From an uncultured Mollicutes bacterium (GTDB lineage Bacteria; Bacillota_I; Bacilli_A; RF39; UBA660), in contig CAMMVQ010000010.1 of assembly GCA_946500425.1 (NCBI GenBank), positions 1-44,493 on the forward strand: DNA of 44,493 nt, written 5' to 3'. Under the pieces are notes generated by a model that made no database searches, was not told where the DNA came from, and was given only the letters and a program-made list of their open reading frames with translations. Position numbers and translations under genes: made by a program. This document shows positions 24,416-33,445 of this stretch, one piece after another; within the stretch, counting starts at the first letter, position 1; each line of letters opens with the position of its first letter.

Positions 24416-25658
24416 TAGAACTCTCTCCTTCCAATAAAAATGAATCTGTTAAAAATACCTTCTTACTAAAATTCGTAATATCTTTTAGCGTTACTTTGTT
24501 AACTTCTTTTATTTTTTCATATATGTCACTAGTATCATTATATAATTTGGCTTTATAAACATAATTAGGATAACTATTTAAATAATCTAAGCTTTCTTTT
24601 AAAGACGAAGTTATCTCTTTTTTTACCCGTTCAATCTCCTCTTCTTTTACCTCGCTCATTTGCGATACTATTTGTTTTATCAATGATAAAGCCTTTTCAT
24701 AATTCTTGCCATCGATACCCGCGGAAACAACAATCACACTATCATCTTTTTCATACCTAGAAAAACAAGAATAAGCAAGCGAATTTTTTTCTCTTATCAC
24801 GCTAAATAGCCTTGACGATGCCCCTCCTCCTAATACTCCAGAATAAATCGGAGCAACATAAGAACGCTCGTAATCACTGATATCTCCTAACTTAAGTCCG
24901 ACCGTTAAAATTGATTGTTTACCGTCATACGTTTCTTTTTCTTCTTGTACTTCGTTTTTTATATCACTTGAAATTATAAGCTCTTTATCATATTTAACGG
25001 TTTTTAATCCATCTAAAACCGTTCTAATTATCTCGTCTTGATTATCTGTTTTTCCCGCTAAAATAAGTTCAATTTCACTTTCTTTTATCATCTTCAAATA
25101 ATCTTGATACAAACTTTCACTAGTTATTTTATTTAAATCTTCAATGGTTGCAACGTATGAAATTGGAGTTCCTTCTCCCATTTGACAATCAAGTTTTTCT
25201 AAAGCGTAATTCTTAGGTCTTTCTATCTTAGACTCAATTTCTGATTTCATCGCTTGATATTCTAAGTTAAACTCATCTTTATCAAAAGCATTGTCACTTA
25301 CGTTTGGATTAAAAATTATTTCTCTAAATAACTTTATTGCTTCCAACATGTTTCCATCTTTAGTGTACTTATCGTCCAAAATTCTAAATGCAAACCTATT
25401 AATCCGGTAATTTCCTTCCCTTGACGTGTTAGCTACTATACTAGGATTATATAAGTCCATCATCTTTTTATTTAACTCTTTACTTTGAGGATATTTTTTA
25501 CACGTATGAAGTAATAAATTCATTATCATCTTTCTTGTTACCATCATTTCTTTTTTTATTGGTGTTTTAAAGTATAACGACCCAATGACCGACTTAAATT
25601 TATCGGTTTCAATTATTGTAACCGGAATATCATTATAAGTAGTTTCTATTTTTTTCAT
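24387..25658 (-). CDS. M16-family partner protein, YmfF-like (no zinc motif)
   Basis: About 423 residues from the Met at 25658 (MKKIETTYNDIP), supported by AGAGGTG just upstream; the track's start at 25673 has no such site. The fold matches M16 but HxxEH is absent; the corresponding segment reads RKMIMNLLLHTCKKY. The C-terminal half has the M16 glycine-rich LGGGASSRLFSVIREKNSLAYS segment, used in substrate binding. It is therefore the regulatory/inactive chain of the pair with the downstream gene. Confidence 0.85.
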   Translation of the reverse strand: MKKIETTYNDIPVTIIETDKFKSVIGSLYFKTPIKKEMMVTRKMIMNLLLHTCKKYPQSKELNKKMMDLYNPSIVANTSREGNYRINRFAFRILDDKYTKDGNMLEAIKLFREIIFNPNVSDNAFDKDEFNLEYQAMKSEIESKIERPKNYALEKLDCQMGEGTPISYVATIEDLNKITSESLYQDYLKMIKESEIELILAGKTDNQDEIIRTVLDGLKTVKYDKELIISSDIKNEVQEEKETYDGKQSILTVGLKLGDISDYERSYVAPIYSGVLGGGASSRLFSVIREKNSLAYSCFSRYEKDDSVIVVSAGIDGKNYEKALSLIKQIVSQMSEVKEEEIERVKKEITSSLKESLDYLNSYPNYVYKAKLYNDTSDIYEKIKEVNKVTLKDITNFSKKVFLTDSFLLEGESSNENNKDKEA

Positions 25659-25767
25659 TATTTCACCTCTCAATTATTATGCACAATATTTTAATTTATA
25701 AAATTCTTTCTATTATAATTATTATCCATCACTCATAATATTCCTTGGATTTTACCTCATTTTTTTA

Positions 25768-25813
25768 ATTATAACACATTATGGCTTGTAATTTTATACT
25801 TTATAATTATAAT
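25768..25813 (+). promoter_or_regulatory. Promoter of HEXXH protein 1, shared with its paralogue
   Basis: TTGTAA (25786-25791), 16 bp, TATAAT (25808-25813). The block AATTATAACACATTATGGCT just upstream recurs with one change (AATTATAACATATTATGGCT) before the paralogue at 27863-27884, with identical promoter spacing. The block contains a near-palindrome (ATAATrTGTTAT on the other strand), so it may be an operator or, at the second site, a divergent -10 box for deoD. Confidence 0.6.
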
Positions 25814-25837
25814 AGTTGTCTTAAAGGAAGTGTTTTT

Positions 25838-26947
25838 TTGAAAAGCAGTACGTATCATTGGAATAAAAACGATTTATTAAAAAAATATTTTAAACTCCTT
25901 TCAGAATACTTAAAGGTCTTAGTAAAACATAATCCTAAACAGATAAAGCAGGTAAAAACAAGTTTAGCATTTTTAGAAGATATGTTTTTATCTTTAGGAT
26001 TATCATCCCCATCTTTTAAAAAGAAAAAACTAAAAAAACAACTAAAACTCAATAATAGATTAGTTAGGTACCAACTTAATATTTTTGAAAGAAAAAAAAT
26101 TGAAGAAATTATAAAATATTTTTTAAATAATAAAATAAAATTATCACGTCAAATTAACAAAGATAACCAAACTGATTATGTTTGCCTAAGCATTTTATTT
26201 TTAGAACAAATAGATGGATCGTTTTCTCATGAACTTAAAAGTAGCGTGGATAGTAAACGATTATTCGTTGATAATAATTATAAATTCACGGATGTATCAG
26301 GAAGCTTTTTTCACGTTGAAAAGGAAAACTATTATTATGTTGCAAACGGTTATAATTCAAAAACGTTTTTATGTATTAATCATGAAATTGCTCATGGAAT
26401 AGTAGCATTATTAACGGATTATAAATATGATTCGGATAGTGCGTTTTTATATCAAGAAGTAGCTAGTATTTTAATAGAAATATATAGTAATGCTTACTTA
26501 TATAAAAATGGTTTTATCGAGCTTGATGAGTACGTTTCTAATTATAATGACATTATTTTAACTAATATTTATGAATCAATTGAAGTAATTGACGTCTTAT
26601 ACACTAGTGCCACCAAAAAACTAGATGATAAAAAAATAAAAGAATTAATTAATAAAATGAAAGCCAATAATCCTGATTACAATATAACCCTTTCAGAACT
26701 AACGGAATTATCTTTAAGTAATCATTTAAAATACTTATACTCAGCGTGCATCGCACTTGCCATTTATAATAATAACAAAGACAATCCGAAAGATGGTATC
26801 TACGACGCACTAGCTTTAATGATAAGCGTTAATTACTATAACGAAGAAGAAATTTTTAAAATACTTAACATTGATTTAGAGAAAGGTATTAAATCATACG
26901 TTGATAAAAATAATACTTTAATAGATAGCACAAAAAGAATCAAATAG
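25838..26947 (+). CDS. Putative zinc metalloprotease, HEXXH paralogue 1
   Basis: The track's ATG at 25781 lies inside the promoter. The likely start is TTG at 25838 (MKSSTYHWNK), 8 bp after GGAAG, giving 369 residues. I do not recognise a named family. Near the middle it has INHEIAHGIVALL, a classic HEXXH zinc motif, followed about 20 residues later by an acidic helix (YQEVASILIEIYSN) that could supply the third ligand as in M3-like gluzincins. The N-terminal 110 residues are basic and helical. There is no signal peptide. About 40 percent of positions match the 27943 product, including LFLEQI, YVSNYND and NPxYNI segments. It is one of the few plus-strand genes in the window. Confidence 0.75.
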   Translation: MKSSTYHWNKNDLLKKYFKLLSEYLKVLVKHNPKQIKQVKTSLAFLEDMFLSLGLSSPSFKKKKLKKQLKLNNRLVRYQLNIFERKKIEEIIKYFLNNKIKLSRQINKDNQTDYVCLSILFLEQIDGSFSHELKSSVDSKRLFVDNNYKFTDVSGSFFHVEKENYYYVANGYNSKTFLCINHEIAHGIVALLTDYKYDSDSAFLYQEVASILIEIYSNAYLYKNGFIELDEYVSNYNDIILTNIYESIEVIDVLYTSATKKLDDKKIKELINKMKANNPDYNITLSELTELSLSNHLKYLYSACIALAIYNNNKDNPKDGIYDALALMISVNYYNEEEIFKILNIDLEKGIKSYVDKNNTLIDSTKRIK

Positions 26948-27018
26948 TAAACTTAAATCACCAGAAAATGACTTCACTAGTTGTTTTTACTTAACGCGGG
27001 GTTAGTTTACTATTTTTT
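26942..27018 (+). terminator. Possible terminator after HEXXH protein 1
   Basis: Perfect 12-bp arms AAATAGTAAACT (26942) and AGTTTACTATTT (27004) with a T run, but a loop of about 50 nt. The loop contains remnant sequence of the toxin-antitoxin module. Confidence 0.5.
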
Positions 27019-27088
27019 AATTTTAAAGATAGTTTTTAGCTATCTTCACTTTAATTATTATACATTTCTTATTAAAACACCCGTATTT
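26970..27088. repeat. Decayed copy of the toxin-antitoxin module
   Basis: Sequence CACTAGTTGTTTTT (26975) matches the start of the antisense RNA of the intact modules. From 27029, GATAGTTTTTAGCTATCTTC and CACTTTAATTATTA, then AAAACACCCGT, follow in order the toxin-leader and toxin-promoter part of modules 1 and 3. The peptide gene and terminator between them are missing. Confidence 0.55.
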
Positions 27089-27107
27089 AATTTAAAAAAA
27101 ATAAAAA

Positions 27108-27131
27108 AACGTTAGAGACAAACTAACGTTT
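27108..27131 (-). terminator. Terminator of deoD
   Basis: Minus strand AAACGTTAG...CTAACGTTT hairpin plus seven U, at the end of the deoD frame. Confidence 0.85.
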
Positions 27132-27840
27132 ATAATTTAACCGCGGTTTTTAAAGCTAACTCAATCATTTCGTTGAAAGATTTTTCTCTTTGCTCGCTTG
27201 ATAATTCTTCTTTTGTAACCAAGCTATCAGAAACCGTTAAAATACACGCTGCTTTCTTGTTAAATAATTCAGCATTATAAAAAACGGCATAAGACTCCAT
27301 TTCAACGGCTAAGCATCCATGTTCGTTATACATCTTATCATAAACTTCGTCTTTAGTATAAAACGCTTCACTACAATATACTCTTGCCTTGATAAGATTA
27401 ACGTTTAAATCTTTGGCTTCATTTTCTATTTTATCATTTAAATATTCATTTGCTTTTAAAATTTCTTTATTAGTTCCTCCTTGAGCCACGTCAAAATTAG
27501 TGTCTGAATAAGCTTCGTCAACTAATAAAACGCTTCTTAACTGAATGTCACTATCATAAGCACCACAAGTTCCTACTCTAATTATATTATCAACGTCATA
27601 GTCATTAAATAACTCATAAGTATAAATAGCCGCTGATGGAATCCCCATTCCGTGAGCCATAACCGTTATACGTTTTCCTTTATAATTCCCAGTATAAGCG
27701 TACATGCCTCTTACTTTATTAACTAACTTATAGTCATCTAAGTAGTTTTCAGCAATGTATTTAGCCCGCATTGGATCCCCAGGCATTATCACGGTTTTGG
27801 CAATATCTTCTTTTTTAGCTTCGTTGTGTGCAGTTGGCAT
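27130..27840 (-). CDS. deoD: Purine nucleoside phosphorylase, DeoD type
   Basis: A 236-residue protein of exact family length, matching hexameric DeoD throughout: MPTAHNEA start, VIMPGDPMRAKYIAENYL phosphate-binding loop, HGMGIPSAAIYTYEL, RVGTCGAY, the nucleoside-contacting AVEMESYAVF segment and the SDSLV proton-transfer loop. It phosphorolyses purine (deoxy)nucleosides to free base and (deoxy)ribose 1-phosphate in the cytosol. It is monocistronic, with a likely TATAAT box at about 27870 and SD GAAAGGAA, and is placed between the two paralogous HEXXH genes. Confidence 0.97.
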   Translation of the reverse strand: MPTAHNEAKKEDIAKTVIMPGDPMRAKYIAENYLDDYKLVNKVRGMYAYTGNYKGKRITVMAHGMGIPSAAIYTYELFNDYDVDNIIRVGTCGAYDSDIQLRSVLLVDEAYSDTNFDVAQGGTNKEILKANEYLNDKIENEAKDLNVNLIKARVYCSEAFYTKDEVYDKMYNEHGCLAVEMESYAVFYNAELFNKKAACILTVSDSLVTKEELSSEQREKSFNEMIELALKTAVKL

Positions 27841-27862
27841 AATATCATTCCTTTCTACCTTA

Positions 27863-27911
27863 ATAATTATAACATATTATGGCTTGTATTTTCATAATTT
27901 ATGTTTATAAT
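27863..27911 (+). promoter_or_regulatory. Promoter of HEXXH protein 2
   Basis: TTGTAT (27884-27889), 16 bp, TATAAT (27906-27911), preceded by the block AATTATAACATATTATGGCT shared with the paralogue's promoter at 25768. On the minus strand the same block supplies a TATAAT for deoD. Confidence 0.6.
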
Positions 27912-27942
27912 ATAAAACTTAAGAAAGAAGGAGAAATATAAA

Positions 27943-29061
27943 TTGTACAAAAACGAATATAAGTGGAAAAAAAGAACTTTATTTAATTTATACATAAAAG
28001 ATAAAATAAATGCATTGGGTTATCTTCTCACTTTAAAATACGATGATTATGAAAAAATAAAAACAAGTATAAAAAACTTATTAGATATGCTTTTCCCCTG
28101 CTTTTTAGAATTTAGATTTCCACTAAAAACTAATTATGATTTAAAAAAAGAGTTAAAGAGAAATGATTTTTTAATAAATTTTGGATTAACTGAATTTGAA
28201 AAAAATAACATAGAAAACTTAATAAACATACTTTTAAATAAAAAAATAAATTTAACTGAAGATATAAGCGATACAAGATATGATGTTAATTACGTCTGCG
28301 AAAGTATTTTATTTTTAGAACAAATAAGTAGCGCTTTTTCATTGGAACTAGAAAATAGTGTTAAAAGCCATCATTTTTATATTGAGGACGAGAAAAAGCC
28401 ATTAGATTTTTGCGGTGAATTTTTCAGGGTAAATGGTGAAAATTACTATCATGTTATTGACTCAAAAAACTCTAAAACTTTTATAGCGATTAACCATGAA
28501 ATAATGCACGGGATAATAGCTGATTTAACACGTGAAAAATATAATGAAATTGATGAGGAATTTTTATTTAGAGAGATGATAAACTTACTTATTGAAATAT
28601 ATAGTAACGAATATCTTTTTGAAAACAAATTAATTGGTTATAACGAATACGTAAGTAATTATAACGATATGATTTTAACCAACTTATATAACGATATAGA
28701 AATAATAGACATTTTATATAAACTGGCTAAAACACCAGAAAAAAATACCATTAAGCAAACTAAGAAATTTATTAAAAATATGGCTCTTGAAAATCCTAAT
28801 TATAACATTCCATTATCAGAAATAACACAAAGACCACTTTATCATTATCTAATGTATTTATATTCGGCTGCAATCGCAATGGCTATTTATGAAAATAATA
28901 AACAAGATATGAAAAAAGGAGTGCAAGAAGCCATAGAAATAATGACAAACATAAAACAAGAAAATGAAGAAGAGTTATTTAAAAAATATAATATTAGACT
29001 TTTAGAGGCAGTTGATTCTTATTGTGATAAAAATAATAGGCTAATTAAAAGAAGAGGCTAA
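27943..29061 (+). CDS. Putative zinc metalloprotease, HEXXH paralogue 2
   Basis: A 372-residue paralogue of the 25838 product, starting at TTG 27943 after AAGGAG. The zinc motif is INHEIMHGIIADL, followed by the acidic helix FREMINLLIEIYSN. Conserved C-terminal parts are NPNYNIPLSEIT, YLYSAAIAMAIY and CDKNNRLI. There is no signal peptide or membrane helix. The gene ends convergently with ftsK: the two stop codons overlap in CTAA (29058-29061), with no terminator between them. No family name is recognised; a cytosolic M3-like or novel gluzincin is my inference. Confidence 0.75.
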   Translation: MYKNEYKWKKRTLFNLYIKDKINALGYLLTLKYDDYEKIKTSIKNLLDMLFPCFLEFRFPLKTNYDLKKELKRNDFLINFGLTEFEKNNIENLINILLNKKINLTEDISDTRYDVNYVCESILFLEQISSAFSLELENSVKSHHFYIEDEKKPLDFCGEFFRVNGENYYHVIDSKNSKTFIAINHEIMHGIIADLTREKYNEIDEEFLFREMINLLIEIYSNEYLFENKLIGYNEYVSNYNDMILTNLYNDIEIIDILYKLAKTPEKNTIKQTKKFIKNMALENPNYNIPLSEITQRPLYHYLMYLYSAAIAMAIYENNKQDMKKGVQEAIEIMTNIKQENEEELFKKYNIRLLEAVDSYCDKNNRLIKRRG

Positions 29062-31238
29062 TCATCTTCCTCTTCTTCGTCTTTATTATCTTCATATTTA
29101 ACTAATACTTCTCTTGGTTTAGAACCATTAGGTGGTCCAACAATTCCTCTTTCTTCTAATAAGTCAATCATTCTAGCGGCTCTGTTGTAACCTAAACGAT
29201 ACTTTCTTTGAAGTAAAGAGGCACTTGTTTTTCCGCTTTTTATAACAAAATCTACTATCTCATTATATAATGGATCATCATACTGATCATCTTTTTCATT
29301 ATAGCTTGAAGCTCCTTGAGGTTTATCCGTTAAGTTGTTAAACTTCTCGTCATACTGTGCTTTTTGCTGCTTAATGGTGTAATCAACTACTCTTTGTACC
29401 TCTTCTTCAGAAATAAATGAACCTTGAATTCTAGTTGGTGTTGACTCTCCCATCGGTAAAAATAACATGTCACCCTTACCAATTAATTTTTCGGCTCCCG
29501 TCATGTCAAGGATGGTTCTTGAATCAATTGAAGATGAGGTTGTAAATGCTATTCTAGATGGAATATTCGCTTTTACAACACCTGTTATAACGTCCGTTGA
29601 TGGTCTTTGTGTTGCAACGATTAAATGGATACCCGCCGCACGTGCCATTTGGGTTATTCGCATGATGGAATCTTCTACTTCTTTTGCTGCCACAAGCATT
29701 AAGTCAGCAAGCTCATCTATTAACACCACGATGTAAGGAAGGCGTTTAAAAGTTCCTTCTCCACTTTCGTTTTTCTTATCCATTAAACGGTTGTATCCTT
29801 CTATGTTCTTGGTACCACTTTCACTTAAAAGTTCATATCTTCTTTCCATTTCCTCAACTATCTTTTTTAAAGCTACCGAAGCTTTCTTAGGATCCGTTAC
29901 AACCGGAGTTAAAAGATGCGGTGCCCCGTTATACATTGACAGTTCAACTTTCTTAGGGTCAACCATAACAAGCTTTACCTCATCAGGTTTAGCTCGCATT
30001 AAAATGCTTGTAATAACCGAATTTACGCATACCGATTTACCAGAACCCGTCGCACCAGCGATTAGAAGGTGTGGGGTTTTATTTATTTCCATCCACCTTG
30101 GATTTCCCATTATATCCTTACCTAATACGGCAAGAAGTTTACTATCTACTTTTTCTTTAGGAATGGCCGCTAAAACTTCCCTTAAAGATACTGGTGTTGA
30201 GACTTTATTTGGTATATCAATACCAATCGTACTTTTACCAGGAATTGGCGCTTGTATCCTTACGTCCTTAGCCGCTAACGCAAGGGCTATTTCTTTATTT
30301 AGACTAAGTATTTTATTAACTTTTGTTCCTGATTTTATTTCTAACTCGTACTGAGTTACCGTGGGTCCAACGTGAGCTTCTACTACTTTTCCGTTAATGT
30401 CAAAGTCCGTTAACACCTGTTCAAGTAATTTAATGTTTGAGGCGATGTTTTCTTCATTAGCTTTAGTATTAACTTTTTTTGGTACGTCTAAAAGAGAGAT
30501 TGGAGGTAATTTATATTCACCATTAACACTTGGCTCTTGCACTTCTTCTTGTTCTTCGGTCGAAACGTGAGATAAATCATTCACGCTTGATATAACAACC
30601 CGCTTATCAGTAGGCTGCTGGTCATGTTCTTCTTTTTCTTCTTCATCATCAGTTTCTTTATTCTTATTAAGCCATTTTTTTGGTGTAAAAAACAAGATAA
30701 CTTTTTTTAAAACGGCAGAAAAAGAAACGTTAAAGATAAGCATAACGCCAAAAACAATTAAAGCCCAACATACTATTTTAGAACCTAAAACATCAAAGCC
30801 TAAAACAAATAAATAAGAAAATATTGCTCCTAGTATTCCTCCACCCTGAATGAAATTAACGTCATTAAAACCTGATACTATGTTAGCTATCGTATCTTGA
30901 AACACGGCCGAACCAATATTGGTATCATACATTATGTATTTTACGTGAGCCATTGATAGTATCGCAATTGATAAAAGATAAAAACCTATTAACTTCTTAG
31001 TAAACAACTTAGGCTTTTGCCTTAAAATCAAAACGTATCCACCAACGATTAAGAAGAATACTAAACCCCAATTATAGTAAGCCCCAAATAAAAAAATACC
31101 AAAATTACTAACCATCCTACCAACAAAACCAGACCTTAACAATCCTAAAACGGTTAAAACTATATATAAAATACCAAATATTTCTACTGGCATTTTTCCT
31201 TTTTTCTTACTTGAGGAAGAAGTTTTTTTCTTCGCCAT
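29058..31238 (-). CDS. DNA translocase FtsK/SpoIIIE
   Basis: A 726-residue protein. It has four or so N-terminal membrane helices (residues 15-180), a charged linker, then the RecA-like motor with Walker A IAGATGSGKSVCVNS (about 395), Walker B YIVVLIDELADLM and RPSTDVITGVVKANIPSR. The C-terminal gamma winged helix is DNA-reading (SLLQRKYRLGYNRAARMIDLLEERG, about 670-705). It pumps chromosomal DNA through the septum during division or sporulation. Sequence alone does not separate FtsK/SftA from SpoIIIE roles. It is monocistronic and ends in TAG. Confidence 0.96.
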   Translation of the reverse strand: MAKKKTSSSSKKKGKMPVEIFGILYIVLTVLGLLRSGFVGRMVSNFGIFLFGAYYNWGLVFFLIVGGYVLILRQKPKLFTKKLIGFYLLSIAILSMAHVKYIMYDTNIGSAVFQDTIANIVSGFNDVNFIQGGGILGAIFSYLFVLGFDVLGSKIVCWALIVFGVMLIFNVSFSAVLKKVILFFTPKKWLNKNKETDDEEEKEEHDQQPTDKRVVISSVNDLSHVSTEEQEEVQEPSVNGEYKLPPISLLDVPKKVNTKANEENIASNIKLLEQVLTDFDINGKVVEAHVGPTVTQYELEIKSGTKVNKILSLNKEIALALAAKDVRIQAPIPGKSTIGIDIPNKVSTPVSLREVLAAIPKEKVDSKLLAVLGKDIMGNPRWMEINKTPHLLIAGATGSGKSVCVNSVITSILMRAKPDEVKLVMVDPKKVELSMYNGAPHLLTPVVTDPKKASVALKKIVEEMERRYELLSESGTKNIEGYNRLMDKKNESGEGTFKRLPYIVVLIDELADLMLVAAKEVEDSIMRITQMARAAGIHLIVATQRPSTDVITGVVKANIPSRIAFTTSSSIDSRTILDMTGAEKLIGKGDMLFLPMGESTPTRIQGSFISEEEVQRVVDYTIKQQKAQYDEKFNNLTDKPQGASSYNEKDDQYDDPLYNEIVDFVIKSGKTSASLLQRKYRLGYNRAARMIDLLEERGIVGPPNGSKPREVLVKYEDNKDEEEEDD

Positions 31239-31358
31239 AATTACACCCCACTATCATAATTAATTATATCACGTAAAGTAAGAGATGTAAATTTAATGAA
31301 AAAAACTATACACTAATTTACTATTCAGTCAAAAGAAAATTTGTACGATAACATTAAA

Positions 31359-32576
31359 TTAAACTTTATTTTTATAAATAATTTTTTTAACTTTTACATT
31401 TTTTTGAAGCTTTAACCTTTTTAAATAATTAACAAGTAAAAAAGAATAATAATCCCGGTCTACTTCATCATCAAACTCCTTAACAATTTTCCTGTCATCT
31501 TTATTTATCACTAATGAATAGATTATCCTAATTAAACTAATTTCAAATAAAATTCCATCTAGTAAAACATATGAATCGTAAAGTTTTAAATCATTAAAAA
31601 TAGGAGGTAATACTTCTTTACCACTTTTATTTATCAATCCTTGTTTATTATTTTTTTCTACTATGGCGTATCCATTTTTAAATTCATTAATAAAATCATA
31701 TTTACACGCTACAACTAAGTTACCCTTTTTGTTAATCACACCATAATGATTATTTACACAAATAACCACTAAACCATAATGAAAACTACCCGCATAATCA
31801 AACCTAAAATCAATAACCCTATTTCCTTCTTTGTTAATAAAACCATATTTACCATTATAACAAACGCTTGCCAATCCATCATTAAAGTCACTTGCAAAGT
31901 CATATTTAGCTTCTATCACCTGGATTTTTTCTTTGTTAATAAACCCGTATTTACCATCAATTAAATTGACGGCTAATTCTTCTTTAAACTCATGAATATT
32001 ACCATAATTAAGCTTTAATATTTTTTGGCCATCAAGGTTAAAATAATATGTTTTTTCACCATCAATCGCTATTATAAGCCCATCACTTACATTGCCAACA
32101 TATCCGTATTTTGGTTTTATTATTACTTTTCCATCAGTATTTATTAGTCCCTGTTTCCCCTCTTTAATTACTCTTGCGGTTTTACCATTAAAATCATAAG
32201 CATAATCATATTTAGGTGCAATTACAAAGTCACCATGTTTATTAATGAAACCATATTTTCCATTTTGCTTAACCCTTGCTAGTTTCTCATGAAAATCATA
32301 AGCTTCTTCGCAAGCGATGGTCATTATGAGGTTTCCTTCTTTGTCAACGTAACCAAACCTTCCATTTACAATAACAAGCGCCAAGTCATCACTAAAATCA
32401 TTAACGCTATCGTATTTTAAATTAATTACTTCGTTTCCACTTGAATCTATAAAGCCATATTTACCATTTTTAAGGACACGAAAAAGGCCGCAACTAAACG
32501 GTCCTACAAAATCATACTTTCTTAAATCAACACCTAATTTATCATCAATTCTTTTTGTTTTCTTTAACGTAAGCAC
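31359..32576 (-). CDS. WG-repeat protein
   Basis: A 405-residue protein built from about 11 tandem WG/KWG-type repeats of 22-24 residues, e.g. NGKYGFIDSSGNEVI, NGRFGYVDKEGNLIM, NGKYGFINKHGDFVI and EGKQGLINTDGKVII. These repeats form beta-propeller-like surfaces for binding partners. There is no signal peptide, so it is probably cytosolic. The last 60 residues (LIRIIYSLVINKDD onward) are non-repetitive and helical. It stands alone between ftsK and the OGG gene. The binding partner is unknown. Confidence 0.85.
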   Translation of the reverse strand: MLTLKKTKRIDDKLGVDLRKYDFVGPFSCGLFRVLKNGKYGFIDSSGNEVINLKYDSVNDFSDDLALVIVNGRFGYVDKEGNLIMTIACEEAYDFHEKLARVKQNGKYGFINKHGDFVIAPKYDYAYDFNGKTARVIKEGKQGLINTDGKVIIKPKYGYVGNVSDGLIIAIDGEKTYYFNLDGQKILKLNYGNIHEFKEELAVNLIDGKYGFINKEKIQVIEAKYDFASDFNDGLASVCYNGKYGFINKEGNRVIDFRFDYAGSFHYGLVVICVNNHYGVINKKGNLVVACKYDFINEFKNGYAIVEKNNKQGLINKSGKEVLPPIFNDLKLYDSYVLLDGILFEISLIRIIYSLVINKDDRKIVKEFDDEVDRDYYSFLLVNYLKRLKLQKNVKVKKIIYKNKV

Positions 32577-32599
32577 CTTTTTTAACTCTCCTTATCATT

Positions 32600-33445
32600 T
32601 TAGTTAACTACTAGCTTTGCGTTCCTACTATAATTAAAAAGATACTGCATTGCAATTCCGGAATATTTACCATAGGTATTCATAGCAAAATTTCTAATGT
32701 TTTTTTCTCCTTCAATGCCATAATCATTTTTCATTATTTTCTTAACCCACGTATCAATTGGAAAAACATCATACTTTTGATACGCGAAAAGTAATATACA
32801 TGATGCTACTTTAGGACCTATGCCAACGTTTTGCATGAGTTTTATTAAAGCATCACTGGTACTTAGATGATAAAATTCATCCAAGACAATCTTTCCTTCA
32901 TTAAGGTTATCAACCATGTTTTTTAAATATTTATCTCTAAAGCCAACCTTACAGTTTCTAAAGTCTGATTCACTTACACCTTTTAAAGCTTGATAAGTTG
33001 GAAAAAGATAATATTCTTTGTTGTTAAAAACCACTTTTTGTCCATATTTTCTGGCAATGTTATTTAATGCGTTGGCGATTTGAGGCACACCATTATTAGC
33101 AGATATTATGTACTCCATAATGGTTTCAAACGGGTCTTGTCTTATCATCGTAAGCCCTAACGAAAAATTAGCAGCACATTTTATTTTAGAATCCCTTTCA
33201 ACGATAAAATCAATCATTTTTTGATAATCATTATCAAGGTCAAAGTAATTAGTTACTATTTCTTTTAAATTAGTTTCGTCATTAGATGAAACCACCAAAT
33301 AACCATTTTCCTCATAAACGTTTATTACCCGGTCTTTTAATATTATGTCATAGCTTTCATCTTCTTGCCTAAAAAATCTAAATATTTGTCCACAAGTTAC
33401 CGTATCATTTAGTTTGAACGGCTTTGTTAGTTTTATTTTTATCAT
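32600..33445 (-). CDS. 8-oxoguanine DNA glycosylase/AP lyase (OGG type)
   Basis: About 281 residues from ATG 33445 (MIKIKLTKPF), which has AAGGAG 10 bp upstream; it overlaps the PAP2 stop by about 40 bp. The N-terminal OGG_N domain reads DTVTCGQIFRFFR. The helix-hairpin-helix motif is QNVGIGPKVASCILLFAYQKYDVFPIDTWVKK, carrying the catalytic Lys and the conserved Asp of the OGG1 family. It removes 8-oxoguanine paired with C and nicks the abasic site. It is downstream of the PAP2 and RSH genes in one operon. Confidence 0.92.
   Translation of the reverse strand: MIKIKLTKPFKLNDTVTCGQIFRFFRQEDESYDIILKDRVINVYEENGYLVVSSNDETNLKEIVTNYFDLDNDYQKMIDFIVERDSKIKCAANFSLGLTMIRQDPFETIMEYIISANNGVPQIANALNNIARKYGQKVVFNNKEYYLFPTYQALKGVSESDFRNCKVGFRDKYLKNMVDNLNEGKIVLDEFYHLSTSDALIKLMQNVGIGPKVASCILLFAYQKYDVFPIDTWVKKIMKNDYGIEGEKNIRNFAMNTYGKYSGIAMQYLFNYSRNAKLVVN

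Noticed and set aside
25781-25837. Upstream ATG start of HEXXH protein 1
   Set aside because: It lies inside the promoter conserved with the paralogue, has no ribosome binding site, and TTG at 25838 has one.
29467-30354. Plus-strand ORFs opposite ftsK
   Set aside because: Shadows of the minus-strand gene: no ribosome binding sites and no recognisable domains. The same holds for the other short ORFs opposite long genes (for example 6957-7256, 18961-19836, 41595-41903).
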